Shown here: positions 1-9,621 of the stretch, piece by piece | Layout: each line of letters starts with the position of its first letter | Position numbering within the stretch: the first letter of the stretch is position 1 | Origin: Clostridiales bacterium | Lineage (GTDB): Bacteria; Bacillota; Clostridia; Christensenellales; Borkfalkiaceae | NCBI GenBank assembly: GCA_015069295.1 | Contig: SVIW01000001.1 | Location: forward strand, 124,001 to 188,000 | Direction of reading: 5' to 3' | Length of the DNA stretch: 64,000 nucleotides | Notes under the pieces: generated by a model | What the model saw: the letters and a program-made list of their open reading frames with translations, nothing else | Told to the model about the DNA's origin: nothing | Database searches by the model: none | Position numbers and translations under genes: made by a program

Positions 1-354
<354 letters not shown>

Positions 355-479
355 TTACCTCTAACGTTAATAATTATTCTCTCTTTTCCCTCTAGCGAAA
401 TTCTTCTCGCCGCTCTTACAAATATATTATAGCAAATCTTTTAAAAAAAACAAATACTTTTCGGCACAATTTTTAATTT

Positions 480-3400
480 TTAGACAAGTTTTATACAATT
501 TTCGGGAAGAAAACTAAAAAGCTCCGCCATCAACGCTTTGCTTGGCTCGACTTTCTGCGAACAAAGCATCTTTTTCCCGTCCCGTACAAAACAAACCTCC
601 GTGTCCCCCGCGTAGAAAATAAGGGTATTTAAAAGCTCTTCCTCGTCCGCCTCGTCCATACCGCTGACGTTGAGCCACAAGCGTTTGGGCTTTTCTTTTT
701 TTACGGGCGTTTCTAAAACGGGAGTTTCCTTTGCTTTCGAAGTATTTTCTTCAATCGAAAACTCTGTCATTTTATCGACGATGATAACGGGGGCTTTGTC
801 CTCTTCAATACTCAATTTCCCCGATACGGAAACCACTCTGTCGCTTTCAAGGAAATCGCGAATACGCTCGTAAATCTTAGGGAAACAAACGCATTCGATC
901 CCGCCGAACATATCCTCCACCGTTACGAACGCCATTAACGACCCGCTGCGGGTTTTCAATTTCTTAAACGCAGAAATCATCCCCCCCATCGTTACCTGTT
1001 GTCCGTCCTCAATTTCGGTATACGTCTTTTCGCCGTCCTCGCCCTCGCTATACGCGTTTAACATCGAACAGTTGAAGGTTTTATCCTTGAAATAGGGCAA
1101 GAATTTTTCAAAGGGATGCCCGCTGATATATACGCCGAGTACGGATTTTTCCTTAGACAGCCTTTCCATCGTTTCGTATTCGGGAATATTGGGATAACGC
1201 ACCTCGATAGCCTGTTCTTGAATAAGGCTGCCGAATATCGATATCTGATTGCCCGATTTTTGCTTTTCCAACGCGCCGACGCGGGAAAGGACTTCTTCAT
1301 AGACCGCCGCCACCTGCGCGCGGTTATACCCGAAGCAATCGAACGCGCCCGCGTAGATAAGACTTTCTACGATACGCTTGTTGACGTATTTACAGCAACG
1401 GGTTGCAAAATCGGCAAAGTCCTTGAACAAGCCGTGTTCGCTACGTTCTTTAATAACGGCGGCAATCGCTTCTTGACCGACCCCGCGGAGCGCGCCGAGC
1501 CCGATTCGAAGCCCGTCGCCCTCTACCCAGAAAATATCCTTGGATTTGTTGATATCGGGAGGCAGAACGGCGATATTTTTTTCTTTCATATACAGAATGT
1601 ATTTTGAAATTTCCTCAATCTTATCGATTCGGTCGTTTAAAATACCCGCCAAAAATTCTTTGGGATAGAAATGTTTCAAATACGCCGTACGGTAGGCTAC
1701 TACCGCATACGCCGCCGCGTGCGATTTGTTAAACGCGTAGGACGCGAAGCTTTCCATATCCCCGAAAATTTTTGCCGCAACCTCGGCGGGTATCCCTTTT
1801 GAAGCGCAGCCGGAAATCCCCTCTTCGGGCGCGCCGTAAATAAATTTGTCCTTATGCGCCATCAACTCGGCTTTTTTCTTTTTCGCCATAGCACGGCGCA
1901 CGAGGTCGGCTTGTCCAAGCGAATACCCAGCAAGCTGTTGGAATATCTGCATAACCTGTTCTTGATATACGATAACGCCGTACGAATTTTTCAAAATCGG
2001 TTCCAAGAACGGAGTATCGTAAACGATTTTTTCAGGGTTATGCTTGTTTTCGATATATTTGGGAATAAAGTCCATAGGACCGGGACGATACAAAGAAATA
2101 CCTGCAATCAAGTCTTCCAAACAGCTAGGCTGCAAGTCTTTCATAAACTTTTTCATACCGCCTTGTTCCAACTGGAACACCGCGTCCGTATCCCCGGACG
2201 AGATAAGCTGATAAGCCTCGGGCACGTCCAGCCCGATTTCGTTGAAATCGATATCGATGCCCTTCCCCTCTTTGATATATTCGAGCGTGTTTTGGATATC
2301 GGTAAGGGTCGTCAATGCCAAAAAGTCCATTTTCAACATTCCCACCGCTTCGACTTCTTTCATATCGAACTGGGTAACGATATCCTCGCCGTTTCTTGCC
2401 AAAGGCACGTTGTCGGCAAGCACTTTATTACAGATAACGACGCCCGCTGCGTGTTCGGAGGTATTTTTGGGCATACCCTCCAATTTTAAGCCCATATCGA
2501 TGACTTGGCGAAGTTCGGTATTCGTTTCGTAAACCTCGACAAATTCGGGGTTTTTCTTCTTTTTTTGTTCGGCAAGTTTCTTTTCAATATCCCCCCGCTT
2601 TTCTTCCGACAAAGTAGGGTCTTCCAACTGCTTTTCCAGCTTCGGGATTTTTCTGCCGAGCAGCTCGCCAATCGTGGATTTCCCGTCCATCAGTTTTGCA
2701 ACTTTGTCTGTTTCCGAATAGGGAATCCCCATAACCCGCCCGACGTCTTTGATGACGGCGCGGGAAGCGAGCGTACCGAAAGTAACGATTTGCGCCACGT
2801 TTTCGGGATGGTATTTTTCACGGACGTATTCGATGGTTTCCGCTCTTCTTTTGGTGCAAAAGTCCACGTCGAAGTCGGGCATAGAAACTCGGTCAGGGTT
2901 TAAGAAACGCTCGAAAATCAAATCGTAACGCAAGGGGTCTACGTCGGTAATCCCAATCGAATACGCAACGATACTGCCAACCCCCGAACCGCGCCCGGGA
3001 CCTACGGGAATCCCGTTAAGACGGGACCAGTTGATATAGTCCCACACGATTAAGAAATAGTCGGCAAAGCCCATTTTGATAATAATGCCCAGCTCGTAAT
3101 TTGCGCGTTCTTTAATCTCCTCGGTAATTTCCGCATAGCGTTTGGGCAAGCCCTCCCACGTCAATCTCGTCAAATAATCGGGCGAGGTCGAGCCGTCGTC
3201 GGGCTTGTACAAGGGAATCAGTGAAGTATCGCGGATTGGGTCCCCCTTGGGGGTAATATCGAAAACGGGTTCTTCGATTTTATCCGCAATCACGCGGGTA
3301 TTAGTAATCGCCTCGGGAACGTAATGGAAAAGCTCCATCATCTCGTCGCCCGATTTCATATAAAACTCGTGCTCTTCAAAGCGCATTTTCGGATTGGCAA

Positions 3401-4076
3401 GGGTGGAGCGGGTTTGAATACAAAGCAAAATTTCGTGCGCTTCCCAGTCCTCTTTTTCGATATAATGCACGTCGTTGGTCGCTACGAGCTGGATATCGAG
3501 CTCCCTTGCAATCTGGATAAGCAAGGGCATAATTTGTTTTTGTTCGGCAATCCCGTGGTCCTGTAATTCGATATAAAAATCCTCGCCGAAGATCTCTTTC
3601 ATCTCCGACGCCCATTTTTTCGCGCCTTCGTAATCGCCTCGAAGCAGAAGCTGCGGCAATCTGCCCGCCAAACAAGCGGAAAGGCAGATAACCCCCTCGT
3701 GATGCTGCTTGATAAGGTCGTAACTGATACGGGGCTTCCCGCCGTAATATCCGTCGATATAGGAAAGCGAATCGAGTTTTACGATATTTTTATAGCCCGT
3801 CTTATTTTTCGCAAGCAAAACGATATGCTCGTTCTTTCCGGGGCGTTTTTCCAAGTGGTCGTCCACGGCGTACAACTCGCAACCGATGATATATTTAATT
3901 CCCTTTTTTACACATTCTTCCGCAAAATACAAGGACGCGTACATATTGCCGTGATCGGTAATAGCGCAGGCGTTGATGTTGTTTTTTACGAGGTGGTCGA
4001 TTAAATCGTCCACCTTTGCCGCGCCGTCGAGCAAACTGTATTCGGTGTGTAAATGTAAGTGTACAAAATCCGTCAT
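480..4076 (-). CDS. dnaE: DNA polymerase III subunit alpha (DnaE)
   Basis: Replicative C-family DNA polymerase, 1198 residues, normal for DnaE. The PHP domain begins at residue 5 with HLHLHTEYS and continues with the ITDHG motif near 39-43. The polymerase core carries GPGRGSG near 359-365 and PDFDVDF at 400-406, whose D401 and D403 are two of the three catalytic aspartates; a third candidate lies in the later VTQFDMKE segment. The C-terminus has an OB-fold stretch (QQVTMGGMISAFKKL onward). There is no internal DEDD proofreading exonuclease, so this is DnaE and not PolC. The ATG has GGAAGAG upstream. It sits 19 bases after whiA and ahead of pfkA, within the murB-PHP-whiA-dnaE-pfkA block. Confidence 0.97.
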   Translation of the reverse strand: MTDFVHLHLHTEYSLLDGAAKVDDLIDHLVKNNINACAITDHGNMYASLYFAEECVKKGIKYIIGCELYAVDDHLEKRPGKNEHIVLLAKNKTGYKNIVKLDSLSYIDGYYGGKPRISYDLIKQHHEGVICLSACLAGRLPQLLLRGDYEGAKKWASEMKEIFGEDFYIELQDHGIAEQKQIMPLLIQIARELDIQLVATNDVHYIEKEDWEAHEILLCIQTRSTLANPKMRFEEHEFYMKSGDEMMELFHYVPEAITNTRVIADKIEEPVFDITPKGDPIRDTSLIPLYKPDDGSTSPDYLTRLTWEGLPKRYAEITEEIKERANYELGIIIKMGFADYFLIVWDYINWSRLNGIPVGPGRGSGVGSIVAYSIGITDVDPLRYDLIFERFLNPDRVSMPDFDVDFCTKRRAETIEYVREKYHPENVAQIVTFGTLASRAVIKDVGRVMGIPYSETDKVAKLMDGKSTIGELLGRKIPKLEKQLEDPTLSEEKRGDIEKKLAEQKKKKNPEFVEVYETNTELRQVIDMGLKLEGMPKNTSEHAAGVVICNKVLADNVPLARNGEDIVTQFDMKEVEAVGMLKMDFLALTTLTDIQNTLEYIKEGKGIDIDFNEIGLDVPEAYQLISSGDTDAVFQLEQGGMKKFMKDLQPSCLEDLIAGISLYRPGPMDFIPKYIENKHNPEKIVYDTPFLEPILKNSYGVIVYQEQVMQIFQQLAGYSLGQADLVRRAMAKKKKAELMAHKDKFIYGAPEEGISGCASKGIPAEVAAKIFGDMESFASYAFNKSHAAAYAVVAYRTAYLKHFYPKEFLAGILNDRIDKIEEISKYILYMKEKNIAVLPPDINKSKDIFWVEGDGLRIGLGALRGVGQEAIAAVIKERSEHGLFKDFADFATRCCKYVNKRIVESLIYAGAFDCFGYNRAQVAAVYEEVLSRVGALEKQKSGNQISIFGSLIQEQAIEVRYPNIPEYETMERLSKEKSVLGVYISGHPFEKFLPYFKDKTFNCSMLNAYSEGEDGEKTYTEIEDGQQVTMGGMISAFKKLKTRSGSLMAFVTVEDMFGGIECVCFPKIYERIRDFLESDRVVSVSGKLSIEEDKAPVIIVDKMTEFSIEENTSKAKETPVLETPVKKEKPKRLWLNVSGMDEADEEELLNTLIFYAGDTEVCFVRDGKKMLCSQKVEPSKALMAELFSFLPENCIKLV

Positions 4077-4095
4077 AATCTCTTCCGTTCTTCTT

Positions 4096-5052
4096 TTATT
4101 CTTCGTTATCTTTTATCTTGCTGGAAAGCTCGATAATCCGCCGCATACGGTGGTTTAGACAGCTTTTACTAACCCCAAAATCGTCGGCAAGTTCTTGCAA
4201 GGATTTCGAAGGGTTTTTTAGTCTTGCTTTCGCCAACTGACGAAGGTCTTCGCTAAGCGTTAAAAACACTTCGCTTTCCGATAATTTTTGGATAGCAACC
4301 ACCTGTTTTACAGAGGCAATCGCCGTTTTATCCGCATTGCCCGACATACAGTTTTGCGCGCGGTTGTTGCGGTTTGCTTCGTCTCTTTTTTCCACTAGCC
4401 CCGAAAATTTTTTCAAGGCGTTTTTTGCCCCGATTACCGAAAGGAAATCGGAAATTTGTTCTTTGCTTTTGATATACACGACGCTGTCTTCTTTACGCGC
4501 CGTCAAACGGGCAATCAACTCGAACTCGGCAAGCAGCATACAAAAATCTTTTGCCGTCTTAAGCGAGGAAAAAACAAATTCGAGATGGTATCCCGTCGAA
4601 GCGTTTTCCGAAGGGACGATACAACTGCCACCCCCTAAAAACGCGCCGAGAATATAGGCGATTTTTCTTCCTTCCGTAGAAACGAGAGTCGCGGAAATCC
4701 CCTCTTTAAATCCCCCCGTCTTTTTCAAAATCCGCGATTTCGTCAGCACCTCTTCCGCTCTTTGCGGCGCGCATTGTAACAGCAGCTTGTCCCGCCCACT
4801 CATTCGATCCCAAGTCGCGCGGGTAATGGCAAGTTCCGCCCCGAACGCTTCTGAAAAGAGAGCCATAAAAAACTCCGCCACGTTTTCCCGTTCGCTGACG
4901 AGGAAGAAAGTCGGTTTTCCGTCCTTTTCCCCTAACGTTCCGCTGGTGCGGATAAACGCCGAAGCCCCCGCCTGCTTTTCGGCAAGCGCGTCTTTACCCC
5001 GTCCGATACCGCGGGAAATAATTTCTTTTTTGATATCCGAAGTAAAGCTCAT
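4096..5052 (-). CDS. whiA: DNA-binding protein WhiA
   Basis: WhiA family protein of 318 residues. In the family an N-terminal LAGLIDADG-homing-endonuclease-like fold (here about 1-220, without nuclease function) is joined to a C-terminal helix-turn-helix (about 270-310). Visible landmarks are the start MSFTSDIKKEI, the segment YILGAFLGGGSCIVP near the middle, and the C-terminal LQELADDFGVSKSCLNHRMRRI, which is the HTH recognition region. WhiA is needed for sporulation septation in actinomycetes and affects division and chromosome segregation in Firmicutes. The ATG follows AGAGGTCGT. In most Firmicutes whiA directly follows rapZ and yvcK; here a PHP gene is immediately upstream instead, 11 bases away. 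Confidence 0.95.
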   Translation of the reverse strand: MSFTSDIKKEIISRGIGRGKDALAEKQAGASAFIRTSGTLGEKDGKPTFFLVSERENVAEFFMALFSEAFGAELAITRATWDRMSGRDKLLLQCAPQRAEEVLTKSRILKKTGGFKEGISATLVSTEGRKIAYILGAFLGGGSCIVPSENASTGYHLEFVFSSLKTAKDFCMLLAEFELIARLTARKEDSVVYIKSKEQISDFLSVIGAKNALKKFSGLVEKRDEANRNNRAQNCMSGNADKTAIASVKQVVAIQKLSESEVFLTLSEDLRQLAKARLKNPSKSLQELADDFGVSKSCLNHRMRRIIELSSKIKDNEE

Positions 5053-5063
5053 ACGACCTCTTT

Positions 5064-5840
5064 TTACATACGTTTTTTAAATTCCGCAAAACGGAAATTC
5101 GGCAGTCTTCCGTCGATATTGTCAATTCTGCAAAGCGGAAAATCAATCCGCTTTAACTGCTCTTCCACGAGTTTTATCTCTCCGACCCGATTTGCAGAAT
5201 GCGCGTCGGAGCCTATCAAAAACCGCACCGAAGTCTTTTGCGCAATTTCACAAAGCTCCTCGTCCGTAAGGTGGGTCTTTTTGGAGTTAAGTTCTAAATA
5301 CGTACCGTAATCGGCGGCGCATTTTGCCACTTCTATCGCATTAGCGGGAGAAAGATAATTCAGGTGAGTTATCGCATCGACCGGGTTATTTTTTATCGTG
5401 TTTATATACGCCTTGGTGTTGCGGGCTATCAGCTTTTCAGAGGGCTTTTTCCCAAGCTTGTCCGTGAAAAAATTCGCCAAAAAGTAACGGAAATAATCGG
5501 CAAATTTATCATAGCGCACAAAGACGTGTTTCCCGCAAAAATAGATATCGAAATTTTCGTAGTCTTTTTCCGTCAAATCCGCCTTCCCGTCCACGCCGCG
5601 GATATTCGCCTCAATTCCGACAAGCACGTCAATACCGTGTTTTTCCGCCGCTGCTTTACACTCCGCTTTATACGCGGCGATTTGTTTTCTGCGAATCCCA
5701 AAGGCAAGGTGAGAAAAGCCGTGGTCGCTAATCCCCAGCTGTTTCAAACCCAATTCTTTGGCGCGCGCCGCGTTTTCCTCCACCGTGTTTTTTCCGTGGG
5801 AATAGGGCGTATGCGTATGATAATCTCCCGTTAAAATCAA
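5064..5840 (-). CDS. PHP-domain phosphoesterase
   Basis: Metal-dependent hydrolase of the PHP family, 258 residues, most like the YcdX or histidinol-phosphatase branch. Metal ligands visible: HTHT at 8-11 with H15 in SHG, the SDHG motif near 38-42, a GIEANI glutamate near 97, and SDAH near 215. The natural substrate cannot be read from the sequence; PHP phosphatases act on phosphomonoesters such as histidinol phosphate or on uncharacterised metabolites. A PHP gene between murB and the rapZ-yvcK-whiA block is a recurrent arrangement in Clostridia. It lies 12 bases after murB and 11 bases before whiA, so co-transcription is likely. Confidence 0.85.
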   Translation of the reverse strand: MILTGDYHTHTPYSHGKNTVEENAARAKELGLKQLGISDHGFSHLAFGIRRKQIAAYKAECKAAAEKHGIDVLVGIEANIRGVDGKADLTEKDYENFDIYFCGKHVFVRYDKFADYFRYFLANFFTDKLGKKPSEKLIARNTKAYINTIKNNPVDAITHLNYLSPANAIEVAKCAADYGTYLELNSKKTHLTDEELCEIAQKTSVRFLIGSDAHSANRVGEIKLVEEQLKRIDFPLCRIDNIDGRLPNFRFAEFKKRM

Positions 5841-5852
5841 TGGCGTTCTCCT

Positions 5853-6734
5853 CTAGTCTAAATAGCGTATTTCTTCTTCCAAACGAACGTTATATTGCGC
5901 AAGGACGGCGTTTTTTATCATAGCAATCAAAGCCTTTACGTCTTTTGCCGTCGCTTTTTTCTCGTTGATAATGAAATTGGCGTGTTCGACGGAAATGCAA
6001 GCCCCGCCGACCCGCAAGCCTTTTAACCCGCTTTTTTCAATCAATTCCCCCGCCGATATCCCGTCGGGATTTTTAAAGACGCAGCCCATACTTTTTCCTT
6101 TCGGAAGTTTTGCGCGACGGAAGGAAAAATAGTTTTCTCTTTCCATAATTTTCTCTTCCGTTTCCGCTTTTAAACGCAGAGTCGCGCCGATAATCACCCC
6201 GCCCTCGTCCATAAAAACGCTCCGTTTATACGCGTATTTACAATCGCGAGCGGAAAGCAATTCCGTTTTTCCCTTTCTGTAAACGAGTACGTTTTCCACG
6301 ATACCGTCTATATATACTCCGCCCGCGCCCGCGTTCATAAACAGCGCGCCGCCGATACTGCAAGGAATTCCGTATAAAAACTCCGCGCCGCTTTTGCCGT
6401 TTTGTCGGCACATAGAAAGCAATTTCCCCGCCGTCGCCCCCGCGTACACGAAAGCGTTTCCTTTCAGAGAAATACCGCTGAGATTCTTCATACGGACAAT
6501 CGCCTTTTCCGTCCCCTCATCCGCAGGTAAAACGTTGGTTGCGTTTCCCAAAACGTAATATTCAATCCCGTCTTTTTCCAGTTTTTGCAACAGCGCGCAA
6601 AGCTCGGCTACGCTCTGCGGACAAAAGGCAATTTTCGCCTTCCCGCCGATTTGCACGGAGCTATGTTTCGACAAATCGAAATCCCTTTCAAAGGCAAATC
6701 TTGCATACCCGTCGAACAAGTTTTTTTCAGGCAA
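5853..6734 (-). CDS. murB: UDP-N-acetylenolpyruvoylglucosamine reductase (MurB)
   Basis: FAD-dependent reductase making UDP-MurNAc in the cytoplasmic stage of peptidoglycan synthesis. The 293 residues match a short (type II) MurB. The FAD-binding part includes SSVQIGGKA (25-33) and GIPCSIGGALFMNAGAGG (122-139); the C-terminal catalytic glutamate segment RLEEEIRYL is at 284-292. The position usually held by the proton-donating serine (G-S-x-F-K-x-P) reads GCVFKNP, so C218 replaces it. The start codon is TTG at 6734, chosen because GGAGGAAG lies just upstream and residues 1-30 align with family starts. It is the first gene of the murB-PHP-whiA-dnaE-pfkA series. A TATAAT at 6750-6755 seems too close to the ribosome site to be its promoter. 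Confidence 0.93.
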   Translation of the reverse strand: MPEKNLFDGYARFAFERDFDLSKHSSVQIGGKAKIAFCPQSVAELCALLQKLEKDGIEYYVLGNATNVLPADEGTEKAIVRMKNLSGISLKGNAFVYAGATAGKLLSMCRQNGKSGAEFLYGIPCSIGGALFMNAGAGGVYIDGIVENVLVYRKGKTELLSARDCKYAYKRSVFMDEGGVIIGATLRLKAETEEKIMERENYFSFRRAKLPKGKSMGCVFKNPDGISAGELIEKSGLKGLRVGGACISVEHANFIINEKKATAKDVKALIAMIKNAVLAQYNVRLEEEIRYLD

Positions 6735-6857
6735 GAATACTTCCTCCTTATTATAACATATTTTTCAGATTTTTGAAAGTGTTTCTTCTATCTTTCGAAA
6801 ATTTTATAAAAAGTTTTTCGTTTGGTTATACATATGCCTTTCCCCCCTTTGATAGAA

Positions 6858-6889
6858 CGAAAAAGAGCCCGAACGTAACGTCCGAGCCC
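6858..6889 (-). terminator. Rho-independent terminator after nagA
   Basis: On the minus strand GGGCTCGGACG (6889-6879) pairs with CGTTCGGGCTC (6875-6865) through an 11-bp stem with three G-U pairs and a TTA loop, followed by TTTTT. The G-U pairs become A-C mismatches on the plus strand, so it is built for minus-strand transcription. It lies 28 bases after the nagA stop. Confidence 0.85.
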
Positions 6890-6917
6890 TTTAATAAGAG
6901 GAAATAGTGTGGGTAAA

Positions 6918-8066
6918 TTAAGCTTGATAAACGATCTTGCCGCCGCGAACGGTCATAAGCACGTCGTAGGCGCTGTTAATGACGGTAAAATCGGCACGTT
7001 TGCCGACGTTGATACTGCCAACCTCGTCGTCTATCTTTAAGTTTTTAGCGGGGTTTATCGTCGCAAAATCGACTGCTTTAGTGAAAGGAACCCCTACCTT
7101 TTCCACCGTGTTTTGAAGCGCGCGGTTCATACGCAAAACGCTGCCTGCCAGCGTACCGTCCGCAAGACGGGCTTCGCCGTTTTTAACGTATACCGTTTGC
7201 CCGCCGAGCTCGCTAACGCCGTCGGGAATCCCCTTTGCGCGCATAGCGTCGGTGATAAGGGTTACCTTATCGTCGGGTTTATTTTTAATCAACAGCTGCA
7301 TCGCAGGAACGGATACGTGAATGGTATCCGCAATCAGTTCGCAATTTAATTCGTCCAGCATCATCGCGCTACCCACCGTACCGATTTCGCGGTGGTGAAG
7401 CGCCGTCTGCGCGTTGTAGGTATGCGTAACGTTCGAAGCTCCCGCAGCAACCGCTTTGACGATATCGGGATATTTTGCACCCGTATGTCCAATGGAAGCA
7501 ACGATACCTTGGCTTGCCAAATGACGGATAAATTCGTCCGCACCCTCAATTTCGGGTGCAAGCGTTACGATACGAATCGCATTGCCGCTGGCTTGATTGT
7601 ACTTGTCAAACGCCTCGATATCCGGTTGTTTGACGTATTCGAGAGGCTGCGCGCCCTTGTGCGCCGCCGCAATAAACGGACCTTCAAGGTGAATACCTAC
7701 TACCCGCGCGCCCTCTTCCGAGTTTGCCTCCTGATAGGCTTTTACCGCTTGCATTGCTTTGGTGATATTTTCAGGGCTTTGGGTCATCGTGGTAACGAGG
7801 AAGGAAGTCGTACCTTCCGCCGCAACCGTTTTTGCAATAATCGAGATATCCTCTACCGTACCGTCCATACCGTCGCTGCCGCCTGCGCCGTGGATATGCT
7901 GATCGACAAATCCGGGCAAAACGATAGCGCCCTCAGGCAAAACAATCTCTTCCGCACCGTCCACCTTACAACGGGAAATCTTTTCGATTTTTTCGTCAAA
8001 GCAAACCGTGCATTTTTTTAATCCCTCGCCGCCTACGTAGACGGTCGCGTTTTTAAAACATTTCAT
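6918..8066 (-). CDS. nagA: N-acetylglucosamine-6-phosphate deacetylase
   Basis: Deacetylates GlcNAc-6-phosphate to glucosamine-6-phosphate, feeding amino-sugar catabolism or wall recycling. The 382 residues are the normal NagA length. Visible: amidohydrolase metal motif VDQHIHG near 54-60, the EGPF metal glutamate near 127, GHTGAKYPD and VTHTYNA histidines in the barrel, and the catalytic aspartate in LITDAMRAKG. It follows the ROK-family kinase gene by 17 bases and is followed by a terminator, so the two form a small operon driven from the promoter at 9490-9517. No nagB (deaminase) is present here. Confidence 0.95.
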   Translation of the reverse strand: MKCFKNATVYVGGEGLKKCTVCFDEKIEKISRCKVDGAEEIVLPEGAIVLPGFVDQHIHGAGGSDGMDGTVEDISIIAKTVAAEGTTSFLVTTMTQSPENITKAMQAVKAYQEANSEEGARVVGIHLEGPFIAAAHKGAQPLEYVKQPDIEAFDKYNQASGNAIRIVTLAPEIEGADEFIRHLASQGIVASIGHTGAKYPDIVKAVAAGASNVTHTYNAQTALHHREIGTVGSAMMLDELNCELIADTIHVSVPAMQLLIKNKPDDKVTLITDAMRAKGIPDGVSELGGQTVYVKNGEARLADGTLAGSVLRMNRALQNTVEKVGVPFTKAVDFATINPAKNLKIDDEVGSINVGKRADFTVINSAYDVLMTVRGGKIVYQA

Positions 8067-8083
8067 TTTTTCTTCTCCAAGGC

Positions 8084-9451
8084 TTATCTGTTTGCAGGCA
8101 AGGACGCCGCTGCGATACTCTGTCCTACGCGACGATTCGTTTCATCGGGCAAGCCGATGTCCAGCCCTGCAAATTGCGGGTATTCTTCCGCAAGCACTTC
8201 TTTACAGGTCGCAAGGATAATATCCCCGCCTTTGCCGCCCATAACTCTGCCGAGCAAAAGCATATGCTTGATGTCGTAGAATTTTGCATAGAAAGGAATG
8301 GTATGCGCAAGATATACGCCGATATCTTCGTAAATCTGGTGCGCCAACTCGTCGTCCTTTTCCATAAGCGCCTGAATTTCTTTCAGCTTTTGCGCAGGGG
8401 TAAGCCCGTCTGCAAAGGTATGTCCGCCCGCTTCGGCAAGCTTGATAACTGCGTCCTGCGAGAAATATTTACAGCCTACGCCAAAATCGCCGCTCCATTC
8501 GTCCTGCATAGCGCCCTCGTTAAAATCTACGGGAGCAAACGCAAGCTCGGAAAGCCAGCCGTTGATACCGCCCTGCGTGTTGATATAGCCAACCGCTTCG
8601 CTCGTACCCATCGCGATCCCCAAAACTCCGTTGTCGTTGAGGTCGATTGCGCCCGCCAATGCGGTTACGTCGCCGTCGTTTGCAACCTCTAAGGGAATAT
8701 TTTCGCCCATTTCTTTGGCTACGTTTATGTACATATTTTTTACGTAATCGCCGTATTTCTTTTTATCCACCTTGATAAACAACGAAGCGACCATAATCTT
8801 GTTGTCTACGTAAACGCCCGCGGACGATACGCCGATCGCGTCTACGCGGGGCATTTTCGAAGCCGCCGTCTTCATCGCCGTTAAAATTTCGTTGTAATGG
8901 TAGGTAGGGTCTTCCGTCGTCTTGGGATTCCAAACGACCTCTTCGCTGTACACGACTTCCCCGTCGATTACCGCGCTGACCTTTCTATCCGAACCGCCCG
9001 CGTCAAAGCCGATGCGGCAGCCTTCTAAATACCCGCCAACGCGCACCGAAGCGTTCTTTTGCGTAGGAATTTCGTTTTCTTCCAGCCAAACGACTTCGAA
9101 AGGCTTTTCGTAAACCCCGCTCATAAATTCAACGTCAAACGCGCGAAGCCCTTCCATCGTATACGCGTTTTTCAAATATTCGTACACCGATTTGCTGCCC
9201 GCCACGTAAATTTTATAACCGCCGACTACCCATAAAATCGTCTTTGCAATACGTTCCGCTACGCGGAAATTCCAAGCATCGTTTACGCCGTCCATAAACG
9301 CGTCGTAGGAATATACGTAGTTATAACCGCCGCTGCGTTCGGCAACGATCGTTACCTTCACACTCTTTCCGCTTTCCTTTACCGCCGCGTCAAAATCGTT
9401 TAACGCCTTAATCATAGGATAAAAATTCTTATCCAATACGGGTGTTCTCAT
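8084..9451 (-). CDS. ROK-like sugar kinase with an extra N-terminal domain
   Basis: 455 residues. Residues 1-140 form an extra alpha/beta segment that I do not recognise. From about 146 an actin-fold ROK-like kinase begins: phosphate-1 loop GFDAGGSDRK (148-157, normally DIGGTK), IGVSSAGV (206-213), the candidate catalytic site ANDGDVTALAG (257-267, normally END-A-N), with D259 as likely base, and phosphate-2 loop GIAMGTSEAVG (278-288). The CGCxGC zinc-binding loop typical of ROK kinases is not present. Its place ahead of nagA suggests it phosphorylates N-acetylglucosamine or N-acetylmannosamine, but that is inference; a sensor role is possible. The ATG at 9451 is preceded by AGGAGAT. Confidence 0.7.
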   Translation of the reverse strand: MRTPVLDKNFYPMIKALNDFDAAVKESGKSVKVTIVAERSGGYNYVYSYDAFMDGVNDAWNFRVAERIAKTILWVVGGYKIYVAGSKSVYEYLKNAYTMEGLRAFDVEFMSGVYEKPFEVVWLEENEIPTQKNASVRVGGYLEGCRIGFDAGGSDRKVSAVIDGEVVYSEEVVWNPKTTEDPTYHYNEILTAMKTAASKMPRVDAIGVSSAGVYVDNKIMVASLFIKVDKKKYGDYVKNMYINVAKEMGENIPLEVANDGDVTALAGAIDLNDNGVLGIAMGTSEAVGYINTQGGINGWLSELAFAPVDFNEGAMQDEWSGDFGVGCKYFSQDAVIKLAEAGGHTFADGLTPAQKLKEIQALMEKDDELAHQIYEDIGVYLAHTIPFYAKFYDIKHMLLLGRVMGGKGGDIILATCKEVLAEEYPQFAGLDIGLPDETNRRVGQSIAAASLPANR

Positions 9452-9489
9452 AAAACAAATATCTCCTCTTATTTATAGTTTCTTTGGTT

Positions 9490-9517
9490 ATTATACAACT
9501 TTTTCCCTTAAAATCAA
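9490..9517 (-). promoter_or_regulatory. Promoter of the ROK kinase-nagA operon
   Basis: Minus-strand -35 TTGATT (9517-9512), 16-base spacer, -10 TATAAT (9495-9490), about 40 bases before the ROK kinase ATG. No operator was recognised. Confidence 0.65.
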
Positions 9518-9590
9518 TAGAAAATCTTTCGTTGTTTTGTGGAATTCTTTCACTATGCTATTAAGTGAAATTTTCTGTAAATTTTGACAT

Positions 9591-9618
9591 AGAAAAAGGC
9601 GAGGAAAACCCCGCCTTT
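9591..9618 (-). terminator. Terminator after the LRR lipoprotein gene
   Basis: AAAGGCGGGG, loop TTTT, CCTCGCCTTT pairs over 10 positions (one G-U) and continues in TTTTT on the minus strand, 3 bases after the lipoprotein stop codon. Confidence 0.85.
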
Positions 9619-9621
9619 AAT

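Noticed and set aside
6750-6755. TATAAT as murB promoter -10 box
   Set aside because: Transcription would start inside the GGAGGA ribosome site, and no -35 box is found at 16-18 bases.
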